DNA of 64,000 bases, taken from positions 10,186,001 through 10,250,000 of the forward strand of contig BSBN01001482.1 of the NCBI GenBank assembly GCA_027924645.1. The letters run 5' to 3'. The stretch is from Cunninghamia lanceolata (taxonomy: Eukaryota > Streptophyta > Pinopsida > Cupressales > Cupressaceae). The translations under genes were made by a program, and so were the position numbers. Positions 1 through 11,339 of the stretch are shown piece by piece (position 1 is the first letter of the stretch; every line of letters begins with the position of its first letter). Below the pieces are notes generated by a model, which worked only from the letters and a program-made list of their open reading frames with translations, was not told the DNA's origin and ran no database searches.

Positions 1-655
1 AAGTCGGCAAACAACCACAAGAACATTCGCAAGGTGTATAATTCATCCGGTCAGCCAGTCACAGAAAGAACACCTTCATCTGGAAGTATTTCTTCAATTC
101 TAGGCTCCAAATCTAATGCGGACCATCAACACGAACTGAACATAATCCAAGGACCTTCACAAGCTTTCCTGAATCACCAGGAACATCCGCACTTCCTCTA
201 CTTACTAAAATCCATCTCTCCTTCATCCGGAACCTCAAGAACATAGTCTATCATCACTATCACAAAGGAATAGGTTCTTTCGGACCTTCAAACCACAAAC
301 TGATCTACTTGACACTTCACAAGGACGTCCTCAACACTTCCTCAAATCTACAGAGTGGGATAATGTATTACCGGACCTTACCGGATCTATCTGTCTCACT
401 TTGTCACCACTGAGCACCTGTCGGAACCAGTTCTACTTGAGCGACCATAACTTCTTCATATCTTCATGCGGATCCCTGAAAACTTGACTAGAGCATCTCA
501 AGACTTATATCTACAAACCCTTTAAACCGCATCCTCTGATCCTCAACCTTTCTTGGACTTTTACCTTGTTATCATCACTATTCTTCAGTATTCCTGATTA
601 AGACTAATTTTCTCAATATCCTCAGCACACAGCTCATCCAATCCTTCTCATTAAT
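1..655 (-). mobile_element. antisense fragment of an LTR-element internal region
   Basis: Read on the minus strand, about 290-520 lines up with about 50,620-50,880 of the 7.4-kb element further along, the stretch between its two ORFs. Shared landmarks in the same order include TCCGCATGAAGATAT, a CAAG/TTCCG stretch, TCCGG, and TACATTAT followed by ACTCTG. The flanks (1-290 and 520-655) match less clearly but have the same composition, with many TCCGG/CCGGA words. I see no LTR, PBS or credible ORF; a short plus-strand reading frame near the left edge has no recognisable motif. The piece abuts the truncated gag of copia A, so this junction is a rearrangement or old insertion edge. The relationship is by eye. 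Confidence 0.55.
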
Positions 656-666
656 GCAACCTGAGT

Positions 667-1179
667 ATGTTGACATCAATGACAACACTAGTTAGGCCCA
701 TACTTGCAACACATATGAATGATTTCAACATGCTAGTTGCACAATTGACATCTATTGGTGTAAAGATAGAGGAGGAGGATCAGTGTATGACCCTGCTTTG
801 TTCTCTATCGAACTCATGGGATCATCTTGTCATGGCAATCGGAAGCACCACATCCACATTCAAAATGGAAGAAGTGGTTTCTTCATTGTTGTCTGAAGAG
901 ATGCGGAGAAAGTCTTCTGAGGCAGCCAAAGAGGCCCTTGCAGTTCATGGAAGACCCAAGGAGAAAGGGAAGAAGAAGGACAAGAAAGTTGAGAAGGATA
1001 GATCTAAATCATGTGGGAGATCCAAATCTCCTAGAAAGTCCAAGGCTCTTTGTTGGAACTATGGAAAAACTGAGCATTTCTGAAAGGAATGCAAAGAGGA
1101 GAAGAAGAAAAAGAAGAAAGCTCCTAATTCAAATTCTGACAAGTCACAAGACGACGGTGATGCTTTCATTACAGCCCTA
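667..1179 (+). pseudogene. gag: copia A gag (UBN2-type), partial
   Basis: The gag protein packages element RNA into virus-like particles. What remains is the C-terminal half of a UBN2/retrotran_gag_2-type domain (HMNDFNMLVAQLTSIGVKI, then LLCSLSNSWDHLV), a Lys/Arg-rich linker, and a zinc knuckle. The knuckle reads CWNYGKTEHF, stop, KEC. Its second Cys is Tyr, and the stop falls where family members have a residue just before KEC. The N-terminal half is missing. The frame continues unbroken into the protease after the stop at 1081, as in copia elements with a single gag-pol ORF. The 667 ATG is only the first Met after the truncation, not the original start. Not functional. Confidence 0.82.
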
Positions 1180-1617
1180 GCAACCCATGCATCTGATGAT
1201 GTGTGGCTAATCAACTCTGGTGCATCATTCCACATGACCTCTCATCAAAACTGGTTCACTAAGTATGAGGAGTTTGATGGTGGAAAGGTGTATCTGGGTG
1301 ACGACTCTCATCTGAAGATTGTTGGTCATGGAAAAGTCTCTATCTGATTCACTGATGGTCGAGTGAAGGGGATCTCTGGGGTTATGTACATCCCAGGCTT
1401 AGCACGAAACCTTCTTTCTGTAAGTAGTTTGAATGATGTAGGTGTGCAGGTTGTCTTTTCAAAAGAAGAATGCAAGATGACTAGAGGATCTATGGTGCTT
1501 GCTAAGGGTACTAGGAGAGGTACTTTGTTTCAGCTGGAGGCATGTATTTCACGATGGAATAGTTCTTCTAACTCAAGGAAAAGGGCAGCAGTCACTTCAT
1601 CCCCACCATCTGAATGA
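1180..1617 (+). pseudogene. copia A aspartic protease region
   Basis: Copia protease sits directly after the zinc knuckle and cleaves the gag-pol polyprotein. The segment VWLINSGASFHMT aligns with the family motif W.lDSGAs.HMt, but the catalytic Asp is Asn (codon 1213-1215), a G-to-A change that would inactivate it. Downstream are VYLGDDSHLKIVGHGKV and, after a stop at 1345, VMYIPGLARNLLSVSSL, the usual flap and C-terminal parts. Another stop lies at 1615. The reading frame is the same as for gag and integrase. The active-site change and stop codons make this a relic. Confidence 0.82.
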
Positions 1618-2790
1618 GCAGTGAAGAAATCTATTGTTTCTAGTCTTGATGGTTGTAATCATGCACCGGAAGTTAAACTTCATGCAGAAAAGACAATGTT
1701 ATGGCATAAGAGATTTGGCCACATTGGTGAGAAGGGTCTGCGTACCCTAAAAAATAAGAACCTCATTGAGGGGTTAGATGATGGTAATCTTGAGTTTAAC
1801 CTTTGCGAACATTGCATTTATGGAAAACAAAACCGTGTTCAGTTTTACTCAAATTCTCATAAGTCTTCTGGTGTGTTGGACCTTATTCATTTTGATGTGT
1901 TTGGTCTTGTTAATGTTCCTTCATTATCAAAATCTGTATACTTTGTATCTTTTATAGATGATTACAGTGGAAGGACATGGATTTAATTTCTCAGAAGCAA
2001 ATCTGAAGTCTATAGCAAGTTTAAGGAGTTTAAAGCTTTTGCTGAAAATCAGACTGGTAAAAAGATTAAATGTTTGAGAACTGACAATGGTGGTGAGTTC
2101 CGTTCTACAGAATTTGATAAGTATTGCAAGGAACTTGGGATTGAAAGGCTTAAGACAACTCCATATACCCCACAGCAAAATAGAGTTGCAGAGAGGATGA
2201 ACATGACACTGATGGAGAAGGCTAGGAGTATGCTTAGTGGAGCTGGCCTAGAACAAAAGTTTTGGGCTGAAGCTGTTGCCACTGCTTGCTATTTGGTGAA
2301 CAGATCTACTACATCAGCTCTTGTTGGAAAGACACCCATGGAGGTGTGGTCTGGTAGAAAGCCTTCAATAAGGCATCTTCATATTTTTGGTTGTGAGGCA
2401 TATGCACATGTGCCTAGAGAGACGTGGTCAAAGTTGGAGAACAAACCTGTTAAGTGTATCTTCATTGGCTATGGTGTTGGTGTGAAAGGATACAAGCTTT
2501 GGGACACCATGGTTAAAAAAGTATTGTATAGCAGAAGTGTCATCTTCAAAGATCTTACACCTTCTTCTACTATTTTACAGCTAGAAGAAAGAGAAAAGAA
2601 AGAGGATGTTGTTCAATTTTCTCTCACCCCTGAGAAGACTGAACAGAAAGACAATGTTGGACCTAATAATGAGGAGAGCTTTAGCAACTCTAAAAGCTCA
2701 GATAAAGAAGCTGAACCTCAACCTCAGCTCTTGAAGAGGTCTATACGGATAAGAAAGAAACCTGAAAGGTTTGGTTTTACATTGCTTGAT
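1618..2790 (+). pseudogene. copia A GAG-pre-integrase and integrase
   Basis: Integrase joins element cDNA to the host chromosome. The GAG-pre-integrase/zinc part is seen as MLWHKRFGHIGEKGL followed by CEHCIYGKQNRV (an HHCC arrangement). The core follows: LIHFDVFG with the first catalytic Asp, LRTDNGGEF with the second, and RVAERMNMTLMEKA with the catalytic Glu. A stop at 1984 follows RTWI, where relatives have an aromatic residue. Further on come WAEAVATACYLVNR and CIFIGYGVGVKGYKLW, the standard copia integrase C-terminal blocks. A Ser/Glu/Lys-rich linker leads to RT. All three catalytic residues survive, but the stop disables the protein. Confidence 0.88.
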
Positions 2791-3855
2791 TCTAGTTGTG
2801 CTTATGCTTTAATCACTAATAGTGATGAACCTAGAACTATGTCAGAGGCTTTGGATATGAAGGATGCAAGTTCCTGGAAGGAGGCCATGGAGGAAGAAAT
2901 GGCTTCTTTGGAAAAGAATCAAACTTGGGACTTGGTACCTTTGCCTCCTGGACGGAAACCCATTGGATGCAAATGGGTGTTCAAGAAGAAAATTGGTGCA
3001 GATGGCAATGTTGAGAAGTATAAGGCCATATTGGCTGCGAAGGGGTATTCACAAGTGAAGGGTATAGATTATGGTGAGATCTTCTCTCCCATTGCAAAGC
3101 TGACATCCATTCGATTCCTGTTGTCTCTCGCAGCAGATTATGACTTGGAGGTAGAAAAGATGGATGTGAAGACAACTTTCCTTCATGGTGACTTGGAGGA
3201 AGAAATCTACATGTCACAGCTAGAGCATTACATGGTGAAAGGTAAAGAAAATCTAGTTTGCAAACTTAAGAAGTCTTTGTATGGTTTGAAGCAATCTCGT
3301 AGGAGATGGTACTTGAAATTTGATGCCTTTGTGTTGTTAATTGGATTTGTGAGATCAAAATCGGATCACTGTGTGTATTATAAATTTGATGGTGATCATA
3401 TTCTCATTGTTGCACTGTATGTTGATGATATGTTGCTCATTGGGAAGGGTAAGAATATGATTTCTGATTTTAAATCTCAGTTGTCAGCATAGTTTGAAAT
3501 GAAAGAGTTAGGGGCAACCAGGTACATTCTAGGAATGGAAATCAAAAGAGACAGAAGCAACAAAAAACTTTGGTTAAGCCAGAGTAAGTATGTGAAGACC
3601 ATGTTGGACAGATTCAGCATGGCAGATTGTAGACCATTGTGTGTTCCTATTTCTTTGGGGACAAAGTTATCTGTTGAGGATTGTCCAAAATATCCTAGTG
3701 AGGTGAAGGACATGAGCAGAGTACCTTATGCTAGTGTTGTTGGCAGTTTGATATATGCTATGGTATGCACAAGACCAGACATTGCCCAAGCAGTGGGAGT
3801 CCTTAGTTGATTTATGGCTAATCCTGGATGGGTTCATTGGGATGCAGTTAAGTGA
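2791..3855 (+). pseudogene. copia A reverse transcriptase
   Basis: This is an RVT_2-type reverse transcriptase. Visible blocks in order are the Trp-rich entry (SWKEAMEEEM, NQTWDLVPLPPG), GCKWVFKKKIGADG, KAILAAKGYSQVKGIDY, VEKMDVKTTFLHGDLEEEIYM with a catalytic Asp, SLYGLKQS, and LYVDDMLLIG carrying the YVDD box at 3418-3429. Stops at 3490 (after SQLSA) and 3808 (after VGVLS) interrupt it; a third at 3853 comes before VFRYLRG, where family members usually have Trp. No frameshift is needed to read through. Several stops fit a single G-to-A or C-to-T change, as expected for a silenced, methylated copy. Confidence 0.9.
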
Positions 3856-4407
3856 GTGTTTAGATATTTGAGGGGTACGTTCGAGTATTCCATTTGCTAT
3901 CATGGTAATGTTTCAGGACCTCCGCATTCTGTTGACATTCATGGATTTGTGGATTCAGATTGGGCAGGTGACATTGACAGTAGGAGATCCACCAGTGCTT
4001 ATGTGTTTACACTATTTGGTGGTGCTATCAATTGGATGAGTAAGCGACAACCTGTTGTTTCTTTGTCCAGAACAGAAGCTGAATACATGGCAGCAACTCA
4101 TGCTTGTAAGGAAGCCATTTGTCTTAAGAGATTATGTTCAGATATAGGTGTTGATGCAGGTCAGATCACTATCAGTTGTGATAGTCAGAGTGCAATTTGC
4201 CTTGCAAAGAATCTAACTTTCCATGCTAGAACCAAACACATTGATGTTTAGTTTCACTTTGTGAGAGACATGGTTGAGGATGGAAAAGTAAATTTGGAGA
4301 AGGTAGATACTTTGAAGAATGTTGCAGATGCATTGACAAAACCAGTGAGCACAGAGAAGTTTAGATGGTGTTCAGAGTCTATCGGCCTCTCGGCCTATAG
4401 CAGTTAA
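3856..4407 (+). pseudogene. copia A RNase H and pol C-terminus
   Basis: RNase HI of copia pol degrades element RNA during cDNA synthesis. The domain shows GFVDSDWAGDIDSRRSTS (first catalytic Asp), SLSRTEAEYMAATHACKEAI (catalytic Glu), ISCDSQSAICLAKN (Asp) and ARTKHIDV. A TAG at 4249 then interrupts before FHFVRDMVEDG. The tail LKNVADALTKPVSTEKF ends pol, with a terminal TAA at 4405-4407. Part of this tail recurs as a relic in the two non-autonomous elements (7413-7469 and 60,938-60,994), which ties those to this clade. Confidence 0.88.
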
Positions 4408-4441
4408 ATCTTGTTTTTCTATTGGCTCTTACAAGGTGTTC

Positions 4442-4455
4442 GACAAGTGGGAGAA
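4442..4455 (+). promoter_or_regulatory. copia A polypurine tract
   Basis: GACAAGTGGGAGAA lies directly before the 3' LTR start TGTTGGGAATTA and would prime plus-strand DNA synthesis. Almost the same words precede the LTRs of host I (7536-7549) and host II (61,061-61,074). Confidence 0.8.
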
Positions 4456-5506
4456 TGTTGGGAATTAAGGTGTCTCAACCTTGGTAATTCCTTACATTTG
4501 TAATGTTTGTATTTATTATTTAATAGCCTACGTTGTAAATATTTGGAAATTCCATATTGTCATATTGTGGGATGTGGCACGGTGATGTGTCAATCCTACA
4601 TGGATTATGACAACTTGTATTTTTGTCCTCACATGAGGAGATAGGCATCCCACTTAGTGGTAGGAATATTCTTCCATGTGTCGGCATCTTCTATGCTGTG
4701 TAAGGAATGTTTGACCAAAACGGTTATGACAGATTCCTATGACGAATCTATGATGTAAGAGTCTAAAATAGAAGGTTGTAAGATAGGAGATGACATGTGT
4801 CATGAAGCATCTTTGAATAAGGCATATTTGGGTGCCCCAAGGTGGAATATGACATGTTGTAAGAGAATATGCTATTTATAGAATGTGTATGACAGATTCC
4901 CTTACAGCTATAAGTTGTAACCACTATGACAGATTCTATGATGGTTGTAAGTGTCGTAAGAGCATCTGTCATAGCCCATTTTTGAAATAGGTGACCTCTT
5001 TGGAATGGGAGCTATGGACAAGTGTCAGGCACATTCTACAATGTTGACCAAGTGTCCTTAAGCATGGGTTTTGGTCCAAGAAGCCATGTTGGATGCCCAT
5101 TCCAAGATAGGTCCAATATTGCCTTGTATTTCCTATTTATACAGGTGCTTGGAGATGGAGTTTGTATCACAGGTTCACAGGTACTGTTATGCTGCCTGAT
5201 TGACTCCAGACATGAGTGTCAAAGACCATTGAAGCTTTCATTGCAAGTGTATTGTAAACATTCTTTCAGATTTGTTAATACATTGTGCAGGTTTCTAAGT
5301 GGGGTTTTTCACCCGATAAGGGTTTTCCCCACCGCAAATCTTTGTCTCTCTTCTTCTATCTTCTATCTGGTTCTTGTGTTTTTCTAGAATATCTCATGTT
5401 AATGGTTTAACATTGTTGTAATAGTTAGGATAAATTTGAATTTGCATAGCCCTCTCCTCAATAGATTAGTGTAGAAAGCAATTTACGCACACCTAGCTTC
5501 CTTTCA
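4456..5506 (+). repeat. copia A 3' LTR
   Basis: The LTR starts TGTTGGGAATTAAGG right after the polypurine tract and is taken to end in CTTTCA at 5506, about 1.05 kb. Beyond that point the sequence switches to host I internal DNA. A TATA-like TATTTATA lies at 5134-5141. Near 5300 is a GGGGTTTTTCACCC...GGGTTTTCCCC block, also found in the host I/II LTRs near 8190 and 47,440. No 5' partner is in the window, so divergence cannot be used to date it. Confidence 0.8.
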
Positions 5507-7412
5507 GATGCCTTGATAATATTGGTATCACAGTTCAATGGGAGCTTTGGCAGTGATGTGGATCTATCACTTGGTGATGGATATTCTTCTACAGTGGTTG
5601 TAGGTGTTAGGGCAAGGCTTTTGGATTATGATTCTTGTATGATGAGAAAATATTTTGACATCTTGAGTTCCATTGTTTGGGGATGGTTATTTTCATGTGA
5701 TCAGAGATATGGTATTGTGACTTTATGGTTTTAATAGATAAATCTTATTTTAGTGATTATTTGGTATTGTTCCATGATGGACTCTTATTTCTAAGATTAG
5801 AGTTTTGGCATGATGGCACCCCTTTGGCAAGATATGTTCATTGGAGCAGGTAGTGATCTCCTAGGAGGAGATGTTAGATCATGATGTCATGTGTGTTCTT
5901 GGATTTTGTAGATGTGTAGTGGGACCTTTAACAATGATTTGGTGAAGTTCTCTTTGGTTTTGAGTATTAATCACTTTCTTGAAGCTTCATGATTTTGTAG
6001 GATGCATTTAAAGTTGGCATGAATTGATTGATGGATTCTCATGGATACTAGGGAGATTTGAGGTGAGGCTAGAGATTTATTGTTGTGAGCATCATGTGTT
6101 GAAATGATGAAATTTCAATAGAAAGACCAAGGAGCCTTCACCTTGGTATGGACATGAGTTCATGTTTTTAGCTTGAGAGGAGAATGCCCTTGGAGAGAGT
6201 CTATGAGGCTTGGTGTATCTCAATGGAGCATTCTCATTCCCTACTCTTAGTTCACTTGGCAAAAAATGATCTAATAGGTATTGGCCATGTTGTTTTAGAT
6301 TCATTTTGTTTTATGCTTTGCTTTTCTCATGGATATAGATCTTGAGCTATAGTTTTTAGTTTTGGAGGATTCAGTTGAGGAGCATTTAGCATAGTTATCT
6401 CCATGGATATATGGTTTGATTTATGAGAATTTTTGGAGATGTTATTGGGTCAAATTTCTATTTATGGAATGGATTTGACTTTGATATTCCTTGGTTAGAG
6501 AAGCTTACATCCATTTATTGTTATATGAAATATATATGTTTTGTTTTATATGATGAGATTGAAAAGTTTGGTGTTAAGGCTTTTAAGTTGGGGTTTTGTG
6601 AAGGAGGTCTTACTTAGCACAACTTAAGCACTTGGTGTTGGTAGAAGGATGTGATATCGTTTGTAATTTCTCTTTATCATCTTATGTTTCTTCCTAGAGG
6701 TTCTTATTCATCTAGTTTGGATTTGTTGTCATCTATTGTTGTTGAACTTTATTGTTTTTAGTAATAGTATGTGTTCTTTTAATGTATATCATTTGAGATG
6801 TGGAGGACATAGGAGAAGTGGAGGAGATCAGAGGTGAGAGAATGAGTAGAAAATTGTTTGTGGAAGTATGCTCTGTTTTGCAGCAAGTTTGTGGAAGTAT
6901 GCTCTATTTTGCAACAAGTTAGTTGTACTTTGTAGATCATTGTGATTGTTCTTTGTATTACATGATGTGATTATTAGCCACACCTTTTATGTAAGGTTGA
7001 CATTACTCATGTAGTATGAGTCCTAGGATGTATGCATGTCTTTAGACTACAGTATCAAGGGTCTTGAGATTTTTTTCACATAAGTGGATTTGGTGTGTTT
7101 GTTATCATGGGAAATGGTAACTTTGAGCAAGACAATGGATTATATAGGGATGAGAGCTGCAGTATGGGCTAGATATGTCATGTTAGAATGTCTATCAATA
7201 ATGGATTTTTTAGTTGGATGTAAACAAATAGCTATGGTTGTTGCTCTAACTATTATAGAGCATTCATGTTCAATCTTGTTTTGGAAGAAGTTTGGACTTT
7301 TCAACTGTGTTCTAGTAACGGGTTTGAAGTTGGATACATTGGCATGTCTATGTGACATTTAGTGTTTCATCATATTTTTGGAATTCTAATCTTTTGTCAT
7401 GTTGGTGATCAC

Positions 7413-7469
7413 TTGAAAGATGCCGCACGTGATTATGTAAAGCCCGTGAGCACAATGGAGTTCAGTTGA
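7413..7469 (+). pseudogene. relic of copia pol C-terminus in host I
   Basis: The 18-codon segment LKDAARDYVKPVSTMEFS ends in TGA. It matches the end of copia A pol (LKNVADALTKPVSTEKF) in residues and in distance to the polypurine tract. Upstream, around 7110-7360, copia RNase H may be present in badly decayed form, but I cannot defend it. This is the clearest evidence that the non-coding element descends from a copia element. Confidence 0.65.
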
Positions 7470-7549
7470 AATAGTATGGTAACCTTGTTGTTTTATAGAT
7501 TGGTTGTGTTTCCTTTTGGCTCTTCTAAGGTATAAGACAAGTGGGAGAA

Positions 7550-8482
7550 TGTTGGGATTAGGTGTGTCATACATATTGTAAGTCCAAATATTTGAAATAT
7601 TTATTTAATTGTATTTATTATGCACACACATATTCTAGGCATCCCACTTGGAGTGGCACTATGTGTCACTTGCAGTTTCTATTTTAGCAACTTCTATTTA
7701 TCACTTAGTGTCATCCAAGTTGCTAAATGCAACTATGACAACTTGTAAGGTGTGTAAGAGTTGCTAAAATGGAAAGAGCTTGTAAAAAGAAAGTTACCGT
7801 GGAAACTTGACAAGCATGATTAGAAGCCAAAAATGGAGTGCCATATTTGGAGATTCAATAATGATTTGAGTAACTTTCTATTTTACAGTATATTTGATTC
7901 TCCATGACTAGGCATTAGATATTTCTTGCCCAATTTGGGTGCCACATTTGTGGGTGGTATTACCTCATGGTTTTCGGTTTCATTTTGGTGGTTTCTTATA
8001 TTGAAACTCCTATAAATTGAATGCTTGAGGAGTCATTTGTGAAGAGATTTTTATGCAAGGTTATGTTATCGGTTTTCTTAAGAGAAGCAAGATGTAAATC
8101 TCCATGTTAAGACATTGAGCCAACAAGTATATTGTAACATGTTTATTGTTATAGATTAATACATTTGTTGTATGCTTTGGAGTGTGGGTTTTTTATCTGA
8201 AAAAGTTTTCCCAAGGTATATTTGTGTTTCTTATCTTTTGTCTATTTTCTTCCTCTTTTATATTCTTAAAGTGTTAATTTGTATGCCATTATGCTGTTGA
8301 AATTTTTTTAGATCTGTAAGCTACATAATCTTTCGTCTAATGGTTTATGTGATGGGAAATCAACTATGTCTATTTCCACTTTAAGAACATAGTAGTATAT
8401 GCTTGCATCAAGCTATTGATTATCTGTTTAAGTAAAATATAGGATACTGTAAGGTGCATGTTGGGTTCTCTTTTCCCTTTCA
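7550..8482 (+). repeat. host I 3' LTR
   Basis: About 933 bp, from TGTTGGGATTAGGTGTGTC to CCCTTTCA. It is closely similar to 61,075-61,989 and to the 5'-truncated copy 46,837-47,733. TATAAATT at 8011-8018 is a plausible TATA box and is conserved at 47,266-47,273. The purine tract GACAAGTGGGAGAA precedes it. Confidence 0.85.
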
Positions 8483-8529
8483 AAATGGTTGCAAATATGT
8501 TGATTTGAGATAGTCCTCACGATTAGGTG

Positions 8530-10920
8530 TCCCTACTAGAAAACATGGCACTGCTTGATAAGGTTCTCACCGAGCGGGTATCTCTATAAGATTATGAACT
8601 TATTGTTGGTAACAATGGCAAAAGGTTGTTGGCCTTCGAAAAATATGCCGAGAGAGTAGGAATGATAGACTTCTTACATGGCTTAGGCGAAAGATCCTTA
8701 AACCTTGGATATTCAACTGTATTTATCCTTCTAGGTTTTTCTTATATGTATTTCTCTCTCAGTACTACTAAGGGTGCTGTTATTATTGTGGGCGAAGATA
8801 TAGCTGCTTCAGGCCTTCCATCTGCAGTCTCCCCCTTGGTTTTTATCTTCATAGGTTCGGGAAATGTCATAAGATGCACAGGAGATTTTACGACTCCTCC
8901 CTCATACTTTTGTGGATCCATCTAAGTTTTATGAACTCATAATATCAACAAAATATGGTAAAAAATCCTCAAAGGGATAAAAAATTTCAAGACAGAATTT
9001 CCAAGTATATGGCTGTGTGGTAACATCCAAGGATATGGTTGCACCTAAAGATTCCTTGAAGAATTTTGATAAAGATGATTACTATGCACATCTAGAACAT
9101 TGTTACTGTGTTTCATGAAAAAACAGTTCCTTATGCCTCTCTAATAGTCAACCGCATGTATTGGGAAAAATGTTTCACTAATTGTTGAGTAACAAGCAAT
9201 TGCAAGATTTGAAATTCGCTTCAAATTGCCTTATGGGAGCTGCTGACATAACTTGTGATATTAGAGGTTCAATTGAATGTTTGGATAGAACAACAAAAAT
9301 AGAGTGACCTTTCTTTAGATACAATCCATTTAACGGTTCTTATTATGAAGAAGAGATGAATGGGGAGTGAGTTATATTTTTGGCAGTTGACGTCCTTCCT
9401 ACAGAGCTTGCAAAAGAGGCAACCAAGCATTTTGGTGATGTTCTTTGCCAATTTCTTGGGGATATGGCTTCTTCTAGAAGGCCTAAAGATTTGTTGCCTC
9501 CAATAAGTAGGGCTTGTATATCTCACAAAGGAGAACTTACTTCGTTATATGATTATATCACATGAGTGAGGGAAGAGGCATATAAAACATTGGTCTCTCT
9601 TACTCGACATTTGTTTGATCAATCTCGCATTAATGAGGCATTGGATATCATTGAGACTCTTGATGGCTCATTTCACCCTGCTAGATGTCAGGTGGGCCAG
9701 TCAGCTGATGCCATGTACTATGCAGAAATTGAAGTCAGTGCCAATGACAAGGATGTCTTGGCTTATATTGTGGATACGTTAATTGCTATAGCTAACCCAG
9801 ATGATAAGCATCGAAAAAATTAATTGAAAAGGAATTAAAGCGGTCTTCTTCAAGAATTAGAGAATTGAGAGAAAAACTGCAAATGGAAGAAAATTTTGAT
9901 GATAGGACATCAGTTCTTATCATTGGTGTTGGGCGTGTATGTGAACTTGCAGTTGAGTTCTTAGCCTTGAATGGATGCAATCTGCTTGATTCTCCAACAA
10001 GAAATAGTTCAAAAACTGGCACCGAAGCAGTTAAGGGTGTTCAAGTAATTGTGGCATCATAATATCTACAGGATGCACAAAAGGTAATTGAAGGAATACC
10101 CAATACAACAACAGTTGAGCTTGATATACACAATTACGATCGTCTGCTAGAATATATATCTAAGGTTGAAGTTGTAATAAGCTTGTTACCTGCAAATTTT
10201 CACACAACAGTTGCAAATGCATGTATTGAGCTAAGAAAACATCTTTTTACTGCAAGTTATGTTGATAAGAACATGTCTGATGTAAATGAAAGAGCTAAAA
10301 GTTTTGGAGTATTAATTCTGTGTGAAATGGGATTGGACCCCGGAATAGATCATATGATGGCAATGAAGATGATCAATCATGCACATCTAAGAGAAGGAAA
10401 AATTCTATCATTTGTCTCATATTGTGGAGGCCTTGGACATCACTGGCTGCAGCAAACAATCCGTCAGGTTATAAGTTCAGTTGGAGTCCTGCGGGAGCTT
10501 TAAAGGCAGGTCAGAATCTGGCTATTTACAGTGACAAAGGACAAATCATAAGTGTTAAATGGTGACAGCCTTTAGATTCAGAAACAAGCCTAAACATTCC
10601 TCATCTGCCAACTTTTGCTTTAGAGAGGCTTCCCAATCGTCATTCTTTGGTGTATGGTGACTTGTATGGTATCACTGATAAAGCTTTTACAGTCTTCAGA
10701 GCAACACTTCGTTATGAAGGCTTCAGTGAAATTATGTGCTCTCTTTCCAGGCTTGGCTTTTTCAACAATAAGTTTCATCCAATGCTGTCACAAGACAAAG
10801 GAGAAATTCCTTCGAAACCAACTTTCAATATGTTTCTTCAAGAGCTTTTAAAATGAGCTTTACAAGACAGACAAACCCAGAAAAGATCTAAAAGAAATGC
10901 AAGATTGCAGCACAAAGCAG
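8530..10920 (+). pseudogene. LKR/SDH: LKR/SDH (lysine-ketoglutarate reductase/saccharopine dehydrogenase) processed pseudogene
   Basis: Plant LKR/SDH is a bifunctional enzyme that degrades lysine through saccharopine. The copy starts within the LKR half (ENMALLDKVLTERVSL, then DYELIVGNNGKRLLAFEKYA and IDFLHGLGERSLNLGYST). It runs through LAVDVLPTELAKEATKHFGD, ACISHKGELTSLYDYI and HLFDQSRINEALDIIE into the SDH half: LIIGVGRVCELAVEFLA, VISLLPANFHTTVANACIEL, EMGLDPGIDHMMAMKMI and FRATLRYEGFSEIM. The order is collinear with no intron-like gaps, although the plant gene has many introns, so this is a reverse-transcribed copy. Stops (first at 8587) and frameshifts (for example near 9100, 9830 and 10,440) break it. 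The N-terminal and last C-terminal parts are absent. It begins only about 50 bp after the host I LTR; no poly(A) tail is evident. Confidence 0.88.
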
Positions 10921-11339
10921 ATATACATGTGGAGAAAATGCAGCAATATTTCTAGTAAAAGAGTATGTCAGTCATAAAATCTATTTGGGGCTAATTCAAT
11001 AGAGCACAGTTGTTGCATTGATGGCAGAGATCATTGCTAAATATAAAAAGTTGTAGCATTTATTGTAAAGATCATTGCAAAAGTGTTTTTTGATTCAGGA
11101 AGATCATTGCAAATGGTAAATAAAATATTGAGTTCTATCTCTATAAAGTTAAGTGGTGCTGACAACTTTGGAGAATGGCATTGATAAATGAAAATCATTT
11201 TCTCATCAGACTTCTTGAGCAGAAAAAAAGAAATGTTTGTCTTAGTACAATCATCTTGGTCATTTTGAGAATCAAAGCTTCAAAAAGAAGGAAGATATGA
11301 ACAAGAGTAATCAAGGGAAAATTACAACATATTCCTCTC
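10921..11339. other. spacer, nothing recognised
   Basis: AT-rich sequence between the LKR/SDH relic and the LINE. A short degenerate repeat (GAGATCATTGC, AAAGATCATTGC, GAAGATCATTGC between 11,020 and 11,115) is the only structure I see. Confidence 0.5.

Larger units (their letters stand above)
667..5506 (+). mobile_element. Ty1/copia LTR retrotransposon A, 5'-truncated
   Basis: Copia domain order is visible: gag with CCHC knuckle, protease, GAG-pre-integrase, integrase, reverse transcriptase, RNase H, then polypurine tract and 3' LTR. The 5' LTR, primer-binding site and start of gag are missing; homology starts inside gag next to an unrelated antisense fragment. Coding sequence from 667 to 4407 stays in one frame and is broken only by stop codons (near 1081, 1345, 1615, 1984, 3490, 3808, 3853 and 4249). 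The right end lies inside host I: after 5506 the sequence continues as GATGCCTTGATAA, which also occurs uninterrupted near 58,194 in host II. The left target-site copy is not in the window. Confidence 0.9.
5507..8482 (+). mobile_element. non-autonomous copia-derived LTR element, host I (3' half)
   Basis: Internal sequence 5507-7549 plus a 3' LTR at 7550-8482. The internal part is collinear with 58,194-61,074 of host II, apart from the TRIM insertion there. It has no long ORF and no recognisable gag, integrase or RT; only the last pol codons survive (7413-7469). Polypurine tract and LTR start resemble copia A. The 5' half was displaced when copia A inserted at 5506/5507 and the region rearranged. 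A TTGGTATCACAG string near 5522 resembles a PBS but also occurs in host II at 58,205 far from any LTR, so I do not call it one. Confidence 0.75.

Noticed and set aside
34..246. Plus-strand ORF of 70 codons at the left edge
   Set aside because: The region is an antisense copy of non-coding retroelement sequence and the ORF has no motif.
7084..7362. 92-codon ORF in host I as a gene or a clear RNase H relic
   Set aside because: The frame is not conserved in the host II copy, and similarity to copia RNase H is too weak to defend by eye.
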